Positions 6,213 through 12,332 of a DNA stretch of 12,332 nucleotides are shown here, one piece after another. Location of the stretch: positions 1-12,332 of the forward strand of contig DATJGF010000228.1 in assembly GCA_035495315.1 (NCBI GenBank), read 5' to 3'. The position numbers and the translations under genes were made by a program. The DNA comes from DATJGF01 sp035495315 (lineage in GTDB: Bacteria > Verrucomicrobiota > Verrucomicrobiia > Limisphaerales > UBA8199). The stretch's first letter is position 1, and each line of letters opens with the position of its first letter. The notes under the pieces were generated by a model. That model was not told the DNA's origin and made no database searches. It worked only from the letters and a program-made list of their open reading frames with translations.

Positions 6213-7244
6213 CTACTGCTGCGGAACCAACCAATTGAATGAGCCATTGGGCGGTCGTCTACGAATGTAGAAGGCGTTTCCGGCATTGATTGGGACGGCG
6301 GCGGCCGAATTGAAGAGCGCATCCATCCATCCTTCATTGCCTTTAGAATCTTTGTAGTAGAAATAGGTGGCGCTGGAGCCGTCGGGCTGGAGCAGGAGTA
6401 AATTATCACCGGCGGTAGGATTGAGGCCACTGCTTATCCCGGTAAGTGGATTGCCGGTATAAAGATTCAATGCACTTAAAGGGAGATTTGTTATGCTCTG
6501 CAGGGTACTGATGAGATTTAAACCCTGAACTATCGGCACGGCGGCTGAACCGGATTTAATAGGGCCAGAGAGGTAAAGATGTAGATTTCCAGGGCCAATC
6601 CGACGGATCAGGAGTCCCTGCTCGGGATAAATGATCTGATTGCCTGCCGCGGAAAAATCTGCCCGGAACCAACCATGAACGGTGGTATTGCTGAAGTAAA
6701 AGATGGTGACGGTTTGCTGCGTTTCAGGGATCAGGATCAAAACGTTGTCGGCTTGAGCGGGGTTCAAGCCGGTTTGTAGACCGGCGGCATTGTTGGTGCC
6801 TAAAAGGGTGGCGATAGTAGAGTGCGGCCGGATCCGGTACGCGTCGCCGGCGGAGACGACCCAGGTCAGCGGACCCGCTAACACCAAACTATGGTTGTTG
6901 GCCGATGAATCAGCAATATCTGCCATCCAGCCATTATCAAATTCGACATAGCTGAGCAGGCCATTGGTCCCGAACTGGCCATTGCTCCAACTGGCGTTCG
7001 TGTCCGTCAGCGTTGAACTTGACAGCGCCGAAACCGTGCCCGCATACGTTATCGGCTGTACCATCCGTTGTGAGAATGCCGTGAATTTAGCGCCGCTTCC
7101 GCCGTTGCCCTGGATGGAAGTATCGGTGCCGATCCATACTGGCGACACGGTTTGCACCGTCGCGCGACCGAGAGCGTAGGCGAGAATGAACGTCGCAAAC
7201 AGCAGGCGACCCACCGCCGTGTTCCAATGTGGACGAATTTTCAT
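6213..7244 (-). CDS. TIGR02597-like exported protein
   Basis: This encodes 343 residues. The N-terminus has basic residues and a hydrophobic core (GRLLFATFILAYALG), giving a signal peptide ending near residue 28-31. The mature part has an internal duplication: residues about 157-226 (QTGLNPAQADNVLIL...GWFRADFSAAG...GLLIRR) and about 272-338 (SSGLNPTAGDNLLLL...GWMDALFNSAA...AFYIRR) repeat the same order of motifs. This pattern, with 'DAYRIRPHSTIATLLG' before it, is what I recall of the uncharacterised verrucomicrobial family TIGR02597. The name is from memory and not checked. No catalytic residues are evident, and a beta-rich surface or envelope role is inferred. The gene starts 9 bp after the stop of the large protease gene on the same strand, so the two are probably co-transcribed. 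The ribosome binding site is weak (TTGAGAA about 15 nt upstream). Confidence 0.75.
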   Translation of the reverse strand: MKIRPHWNTAVGRLLFATFILAYALGRATVQTVSPVWIGTDTSIQGNGGSGAKFTAFSQRMVQPITYAGTVSALSSSTLTDTNASWSNGQFGTNGLLSYVEFDNGWMADIADSSANNHSLVLAGPLTWVVSAGDAYRIRPHSTIATLLGTNNAAGLQTGLNPAQADNVLILIPETQQTVTIFYFSNTTVHGWFRADFSAAGNQIIYPEQGLLIRRIGPGNLHLYLSGPIKSGSAAVPIVQGLNLISTLQSITNLPLSALNLYTGNPLTGISSGLNPTAGDNLLLLQPDGSSATYFYYKDSKGNEGWMDALFNSAAAVPINAGNAFYIRRRPPNGSFNWLVPQQ

Positions 7245-7253
7245 AAATGCATG

Positions 7254-10200
7254 TTAGTTCTCAACGACTCGTAAACGTATGAACCGGGGAGTGGCGGACG
7301 TTACCGGGCTGGTGTCCTGCACTTTGACCCAGTCAAATTGAGCGTCGAAAGCGCTCACGCTCAGGGGAGTGACATGTGCACCATCCGAAAACCAGGTCGT
7401 GCCGTCGGCCGAGACCTCCGGCACATATTGAAGCGGGAAAGCCGAGGTATCATGCCGGCGCTTAAACTGCAGGACCAAATACTGGCTGCCGGCATTATTC
7501 GTCATGGAAATGATCATTCCGGTTTGCGCGTCAGCCGAATTGTGCGGGTCGGTCCCTAAAGCATATTCGGCCAGGTTGGCCAGGCCGTCACCATCTGGAT
7601 CGGCAAGGGCCTGCGTTGTGTCCGAGAGGTTAATGCCTCCATAAACGAGGATGACGACTTGGGCAACGCTGCCGGTCACGCTGTTAAAATCGAGCGCGTC
7701 GCTTGGAGTGAAGGTTACCGAAAGACTATTGGTGCCGGCATTCAGTACCGTCCCACTTGTCGGTGTGTAAACGAAGCTCCCAGGAACGCTCGCTGTAGCG
7801 TTTAATTGCGTCGAACCCAGCGGCGTGCCGTAATTGATCGGAGCCGGAGTATTCCAGGTAAGCGATGGTGTCGCTTTGAGCACATTGATCGAGACATTGG
7901 TCGTGACTTGAGTGTAGGAGTTGGTGTCGGTCGGCTTGAATGTCGCCGATAGGGTTTGGTTGTTGCCGGCGTTAAGTACCGTGCCCGCGGATGGGCTGTA
8001 CACGAAGCTTCCGGCCACGACAGACGACGCGTTGAGTTGACCGGCCCCGAGCGCCGTCCCGTAAGTAATGCTGGCGGGAGTGGACCAGGTCACTGCCGGT
8101 ATCATTTGGACCTTCAAGAGTGCGCCTGAACTGAGCATCTGGCCCATGCTGTTCGTCACCAGGACCGAATACGTACCGGCGTCATTGGTCTGCGCGTTAT
8201 TTTTTGTGTAAGTGCTGGTCGTTGCTCCGCCAATCGAGTTGCCATTTAACCGCCATTGATAGCTCAGCGGTGACGACCCACCCGCGACGACCAAAAACGT
8301 CGCACTTGTCCCCGCAACCACCGTCTGGCCCGCAGGCTGCGTACTTATGCTGGGCGGAATACCGCTCGCAGAGGATGTCACCCAGACTGACCCGGTAGCC
8401 GACAAGCCTCCAGATGTTGCCGTGACCGCGTAGGGCCCGCCGGCGTATAGCGCAGTGAACAGGCCACTGCTATCGATCGTGCCGCCGCCGGCGACCGACC
8501 ACGAAGGCGACAAGGTGATGGGATTGCCTAACTGATCCCATGCGTCGGCTCGAAACGCGACCGTCTGGCCGCCCGCCACTTGCACCTCGTAAGGCGCAAC
8601 CACCAGCGAACCCGGACCAGCGCTGACCGTTACATTAATATTTGAGGTCGCGGAAAAGCCGTTTGTGTCGATCACCTTGGCTCGGAAAGTATAGCCTCCC
8701 GGCGCTTGAAATGAAACGGAGGTCGTCGCCGCTGAACTCGAGTCGTTCACCGTAAAAGCCACCGGTCCGGCGGCGGCAAGTGCGTTCCAACTGTAAGTCA
8801 GCGGGCCGGAACCGCTGGCTGCCGCTGAGAGCGTTGTCGTGGAGCCCACCCCAGGAACCACCGCCGGGCTGGCAGTGATAGAACTAATCGTCGGAGGATT
8901 TTTCGAGCCATGCGCGGCGAAATTATTGCCGCTGGAGGGAACAGTGCCGACGCTAATCGAGCTTGGTGTGAACGAAAAACCAGAGAGGCTCGGAGTCACT
9001 GTGTAGGCTCCGCCCGGGAGATTATCGATTCGATACCAGCCGTCTGAGTCGGTCGATGCCGAACCAATCGTGCTTACACCCTGCAATGCCGAAACAGTCA
9101 CCCCGCTTAAAGGCAATCCATATTGTGTCACCCGGCCGGAAATCGCCCCGGCGATGGTTGCCGCGCTGCCGATGAAATTCACGCCGGAGACACTGCCCGA
9201 CACGCTCAGCGGATTGCTAAAGCCGGATGGAACAATACTGTAACCGGACAACTCGGCCGTCACACTGTACTGCCCCGCTGCGACATTGTTGAGCGTGTAA
9301 ATCCAGTAACGGTTCCCGCCCGTCCCGCCCCTTGTCGCGGTGACCGAGCGTCCGTTGCTGAGATAAACCGTCGGCGCGGGGCTGTTATTCGCCGCTGGAA
9401 TATTTGTGAATGCTCCTGAAACGGAATAAGGCGCAACACGCGAAAAATTATTGCCCGTCGAGTTCGCAGAGCTGACGGTCACGCTGCGACTGGCAGGGGA
9501 AAATGTCCAGAATGAGTTGCTGGGCGCCACCGTGTAAGTCCCGTTAAGGATATTTGTCAATTGATAATTACCCGACCCGTCGGTCGTCGTCACGATCCCG
9601 GCGCCGCGCACCTCGACGCCGGCTGCGCCGTTGACTGGATCGGTGACTTGACCCGAGATGACGAACGCATTGCCGACACCAGTCGGCAAGGCCTGGTTGG
9701 CATAGAAATCAATGCCGTACGCCGCGCCGGAAGCGAGCGGCACCGGGTTGGTGAATTGCGGTGTGAAGGTCAACCCCGACGCTGCGCAGCTTACGGTATA
9801 GGAAGCATTCGTCGGCAAATCAGTCAAAACATACGAACCATCACTCTCGGTCCAAGCCTGCGAAACATTCGCGCCAACTGGTGTCGAAACTCTCGCCCCG
9901 TAAACGGGCTGGCCGGTCCAGAGCACCCGTCCCCAAATTTGGCCGCGATTGCTGGGCTGCGCCACGGTGATAATTGTCGCGGCGGTAGTGATGCCTCCCT
10001 TCATGTCCGAAACAGTTGCCACTACGCGATACTGTCCGGCGCTCGGCCAGCTCTTTGAAGCCGACGCGCTGTTCAACCCACTCACTGTCCACGTCGGTGC
10101 GTCGTCAAAATTCCACGAATACGCCAGCGTGTCGCCGTCAGGGTCCGTCGCCGAGATCGAAAAATTTACCGCTTGGCCTGTCGAAACCTGGTTGGTGCTA

Positions 10201-12017
10201 ACGCTAAAGCTGTTGATCACCGGCGCGCGATCCGAAGCAAATGTACCGAGGTTAATCACCACATCCAAATACTCCTCGCCGGTCCCGTTGTTGCCTTTAG
10301 CTATCGGCGTGACATGGATGCCGGCTGCCGTGTCATCGTAGCTTCGGCCCAGCAGCAACGCGCCATCGAGTTTGTCGTTATTGTCGATTGTCCACCAGTT
10401 CCCGGGCGGGCTGCTCGCATTGTAAAAGGGAGAGGACTGATCGTTGCTGTAAGGACTCATATCCAGCTGGATTGAGCCATCGCTGCCATAACCGGTCTGC
10501 GCCACATCCACTTCGAGGCCGTTCTGATACCAGTTGAAAGCCGTGTTCCACGGCGCGTAACGATATTGCAGCCAGTACCGTCGCCCGTAGCCCGTGTAGT
10601 CGGTCGCCGGTGTCTCGATCCGGATCGCCCTCGGCGTGCCAACCGTGCTCTCGGCGTCATGGCGGAACATTCGGTAGGTCCCGCTGGTCGTCACGTATTG
10701 AACCTGGCTGCCGCTCAACCAGCCAATCTGTACTTTCTCCGCCGGATTGTAGATTGGTTTGGTCGCATCGTCCCACTCGGCGCCGTATTGCGCGCTCATC
10801 ACACTGAAGTAATGCCCGTACTCAACCCATTCGCCATTTACTGTATCGGCGACGTATCCGCCCGGGTTGGAGTCTTGCCCGAAGGGCCGAGTCGAATCTG
10901 TGCGCCAGTAATTGGCGTGCCAGAGTCCGAGGTTATGTCCCAGTTCATGGCCTGCCGTGCGAAGCGTCGTGTATGGAGTCACCCAATGCGAACCTTGCGC
11001 GCCAATGTACGATATCCCAGCGTAACTAAATCCTCCACTCGTGGTGACTACCACGTCGAGGTTGTAATTGGCGTAATTGTAGCCCTGCGCCGAGGCCGCT
11101 GCCCGGGCATCACTAAGCAGTTGAGCAAAATTATTGTTGTAGGTGGCGCCGTAACTCGAGGGCTGGGGCAGCGTAATATGGACGATATCCACCACCTGCG
11201 TGGGATAGGCCAGGCCTTTGATATAAACTTTGCCACCGGAGCCGTTGATCCAAAAATTGCTCACCACCGTCATTTGGCTCAGAACCGTTGGTTCGGTGAT
11301 CGGATCTGACACCTGGTCGGAAAATCGGGCAATCATGTAGAGCAGTGTGTTTGGCCCAGTCGTCGAAGGAGAAGAACCAGTGACTAATTGACCCACCGCG
11401 CCCTGCTGGCTGGGTGTAGGCGCATCTCCGAGGACGATCGCATCACCCAAAGCAATGCCGTCGATTTCAGCCTCGGCCACCGTCTGTTGATCCCGCCATG
11501 GGCCATAGACGAAAGCCCGATACCGGAGGCCGTTCAGCGCTACCTCAAACGCATAGCCAGCCTTGTGCGATGCATTACTTTGAGCTTGTTCTTCAGCTTT
11601 CGGGAAAACACACATCACCGAAAACGATCCACGACCCGTCAACCGTTGCTCAACCAATGGCTGCAATTGGGCCGGCAACTGCGAACGCTCGGCCGTCGAC
11701 ATAGCCCGGCGCGCAAACTCCTGCGGATCGGTTTCCATCAACACGCGCATTTCGAGTTGTCGCGCGCGTGCCAACTCGACTCCAGTAGTCAGAACCTGCG
11801 CATTGGCTGATTGAGCTGCCGAATTGCCCTGCTGCCTAACCCATCCGGCAAACGCCTCAGCCGCCGGAGAGGCCTTTGAGCTGGCTGTGCTTCCCAATCC
11901 GTCGCTGGCGTAGCAAAAGAGTACAACCGCACCGACGCAAATCGTCAGCCGCGCCATGCTTCGCTTCGAAGCACAATCGCAGCACGATATGTTCGCGATA
12001 ACCGGTTGTTCTATCAC
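7254..12017 (-). CDS. large secreted M11/gametolysin-like metzincin with PKD, regulatory-like, Ig-like and MBG-like modules
   Basis: This encodes 1587 residues from GTG 12017. ATG 11957 (residue 21, MARLTICVGAVVLFCYAS) gives a cleaner signal peptide and may be the true start. Numbering here is from the GTG. Residues about 50-200 look like a propeptide. The catalytic domain spans about 205-590: HELGHNLGLWH at 357-367 gives three zinc-binding His and the Glu358 base, and VEYGHYFSVMS supplies the metzincin Met-turn at Met407. The YG...VMS context is closest to peptidase family M11. Then follow PKD (about 600-685, TDPDGD), three or four carboxypeptidase-regulatory-like beta-sandwiches (about 690-1037), a PKD/Ig-like unit (about 1039-1134), a Big-like unit (about 1135-1218), an Ig-like unit (about 1219-1305), and two tandem MBG-like repeats (about 1306-1465, each with TYG or NYG...GTVLNAG). 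A calcium-binding DPDGDGLANLAEYALGTDP motif (about 1472-1490) precedes a terminal beta-module. It is probably a surface or extracellular protease. Its substrate is unknown. Confidence 0.9.
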   Translation of the reverse strand: MIEQPVIANISCCDCASKRSMARLTICVGAVVLFCYASDGLGSTASSKASPAAEAFAGWVRQQGNSAAQSANAQVLTTGVELARARQLEMRVLMETDPQEFARRAMSTAERSQLPAQLQPLVEQRLTGRGSFSVMCVFPKAEEQAQSNASHKAGYAFEVALNGLRYRAFVYGPWRDQQTVAEAEIDGIALGDAIVLGDAPTPSQQGAVGQLVTGSSPSTTGPNTLLYMIARFSDQVSDPITEPTVLSQMTVVSNFWINGSGGKVYIKGLAYPTQVVDIVHITLPQPSSYGATYNNNFAQLLSDARAAASAQGYNYANYNLDVVVTTSGGFSYAGISYIGAQGSHWVTPYTTLRTAGHELGHNLGLWHANYWRTDSTRPFGQDSNPGGYVADTVNGEWVEYGHYFSVMSAQYGAEWDDATKPIYNPAEKVQIGWLSGSQVQYVTTSGTYRMFRHDAESTVGTPRAIRIETPATDYTGYGRRYWLQYRYAPWNTAFNWYQNGLEVDVAQTGYGSDGSIQLDMSPYSNDQSSPFYNASSPPGNWWTIDNNDKLDGALLLGRSYDDTAAGIHVTPIAKGNNGTGEEYLDVVINLGTFASDRAPVINSFSVSTNQVSTGQAVNFSISATDPDGDTLAYSWNFDDAPTWTVSGLNSASASKSWPSAGQYRVVATVSDMKGGITTAATIITVAQPSNRGQIWGRVLWTGQPVYGARVSTPVGANVSQAWTESDGSYVLTDLPTNASYTVSCAASGLTFTPQFTNPVPLASGAAYGIDFYANQALPTGVGNAFVISGQVTDPVNGAAGVEVRGAGIVTTTDGSGNYQLTNILNGTYTVAPSNSFWTFSPASRSVTVSSANSTGNNFSRVAPYSVSGAFTNIPAANNSPAPTVYLSNGRSVTATRGGTGGNRYWIYTLNNVAAGQYSVTAELSGYSIVPSGFSNPLSVSGSVSGVNFIGSAATIAGAISGRVTQYGLPLSGVTVSALQGVSTIGSASTDSDGWYRIDNLPGGAYTVTPSLSGFSFTPSSISVGTVPSSGNNFAAHGSKNPPTISSITASPAVVPGVGSTTTLSAAASGSGPLTYSWNALAAAGPVAFTVNDSSSAATTSVSFQAPGGYTFRAKVIDTNGFSATSNINVTVSAGPGSLVVAPYEVQVAGGQTVAFRADAWDQLGNPITLSPSWSVAGGGTIDSSGLFTALYAGGPYAVTATSGGLSATGSVWVTSSASGIPPSISTQPAGQTVVAGTSATFLVVAGGSSPLSYQWRLNGNSIGGATTSTYTKNNAQTNDAGTYSVLVTNSMGQMLSSGALLKVQMIPAVTWSTPASITYGTALGAGQLNASSVVAGSFVYSPSAGTVLNAGNNQTLSATFKPTDTNSYTQVTTNVSINVLKATPSLTWNTPAPINYGTPLGSTQLNATASVPGSFVYTPTSGTVLNAGTNSLSVTFTPSDALDFNSVTGSVAQVVILVYGGINLSDTTQALADPDGDGLANLAEYALGTDPHNSADAQTGMIISMTNNAGSQYLVLQFKRRHDTSAFPLQYVPEVSADGTTWFSDGAHVTPLSVSAFDAQFDWVKVQDTSPVTSATPRFIRLRVVEN
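7640..8110 (-). repeat. two tandem MBG-like protein repeats within the protease gene
   Basis: The C-terminal part of the protease encodes two successive copies of about 78 residues each. Both contain (T/N)YGT(A/P)LG, then GSFVY(S/T)P, SGTVLNAG or AGTVLNAG, then a FKPTD/FTPSD motif. The DNA of the two copies is also recognisably alike, which fits an internal duplication. Such modules usually act as stalks or spacers on surface proteins. Confidence 0.75.
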
Positions 12018-12332
12018 AATTTGATTCCCGACCCTTAATGCCGTTTGGGTGCAGGATTCCGAAAAGTGACGGAGCAGTTTTTAAACCACGCATCCAGGTT
12101 TGAAGGGCATCGCGTGGGACCCTGTAACTGAAGCACTTACGGGCCCTTCAGGAAAGAAAACGCCAAGCCTGCCTGATTAGGAATGAGACAGCCCAGAGCG
12201 CGACATCGCCTTCGGAAGGCCGAGCTCGGCGAGGCCCCAACGGAAGTGGTGGTGCGCACCTAAGCGTATCCGGAGCGCGGGACGTCCCGGCCCGCAGCAA
12301 CTCAAACCCGCCTCAACCCGCTGCGGGCCCGG
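12018..12332. other. 315-bp non-coding region upstream of the protease gene
   Basis: No gene is supportable. The first about 90 bp must carry the protease promoter on the minus strand. An AT-rich TTTTTAAA at 12079-12086 is the only promoter-like patch, and no clear -35/-10 pair was found. A separated 8-bp inverted repeat (TGAAGGGC at 12101-12108, GCCCTTCA at 12143-12150) is weak. From about 12208 onward the sequence is dense in palindromes, listed separately. Confidence 0.6.
12208..12329. repeat. cluster of five adjacent palindromes
   Basis: In 122 bp there are five structures. GCCTTC-G-GAAGGC lies at 12208-12220, the perfect palindrome GCCGAGCTCGGC at 12219-12230, GGTGCGCACC at 12251-12260, and CGGGACGTCCCG at 12278-12289. 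A stem GGCCCGCAGC / GCTGCGGGCC lies at 12289-12298 and 12320-12329 with a 21-nt loop. The density far exceeds that of other intergenic parts of the window. It looks like a composite of REP-like dispersed units (inference) and may continue past the window edge. Confidence 0.6.

Noticed and set aside
10566..11309. 247-residue plus-strand frame opposite the protease catalytic domain
   Set aside because: It lies opposite the HELGHNLGLWH coding region, and its translation shows no family features.
12101..12150. 8-bp separated inverted repeat TGAAGGGC/GCCCTTCA as an operator
   Set aside because: The stem is short and the loop is 34 nt, so chance is a good explanation, and no known regulator site matches.

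Overview
The window looks like chromosomal DNA of a Verrucomicrobiota bacterium (Pedosphaera/Limisphaera-like). This is inferred from gene style, not from any marker gene. The signs are a sigma-70 protein with a very long membrane-anchored C-terminal extension, a protein resembling the TIGR02597 family, exported proteins ending in 'LQSSPAPRGNFTTLP'- or 'DPDGDGLANLAEYALGTDP'-type tails, a HEAT-like lipid- or membrane-anchored protein, and several GC-rich intergenic palindromes. No rRNA, tRNA, CRISPR array or phage gene was seen.

Layout. (1) 66-941 (+) encodes a small membrane-anchored HEAT-like protein. It converges, with a 9-bp gap, on (2) 951-2891 (-), an ECF-type sigma factor fused through one transmembrane helix to a YceI-like domain and a C-terminal secretin-N-like domain. 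(3) A 413-bp intergenic stretch with a dispersed-repeat-like palindrome separates the sigma gene from the divergent (4) PocR/AraC transcription factor (3305-4216, +). (5) 4323-5378 (+) encodes a secreted protein of unknown function. (6) 5379-6212 is a gene graveyard. It holds a decapitated prepilin (-), the C-terminal third of an M20-type peptidase (+), a frameshifted second copy of part of the upstream sigma/YceI gene (-), and a small MITE-like element with 11-bp terminal inverted repeats around a perfect hairpin. (7) 12017 to 6213 (-) is a two-gene unit: a roughly 1570-residue secreted metzincin protease (M11/gametolysin-like catalytic core, PKD, carboxypeptidase-regulatory-like, Ig-like and MBG-like modules, calcium-binding DPDGDG motif), followed 9 bp later by the TIGR02597-like exported protein. 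(8) The last 315 bp are non-coding and packed with palindromes.

How the parts may work together. The sigma fusion and the PocR/AraC regulator sit back to back across one intergenic region, so they could be co-regulated. The protease and the TIGR02597-like protein are probably co-transcribed and both exported. The most unusual items are the one-polypeptide sigma-TM-YceI-secretin-N architecture, which has no separate anti-sigma factor beside it, and its decayed partial duplicate 3 kb away.
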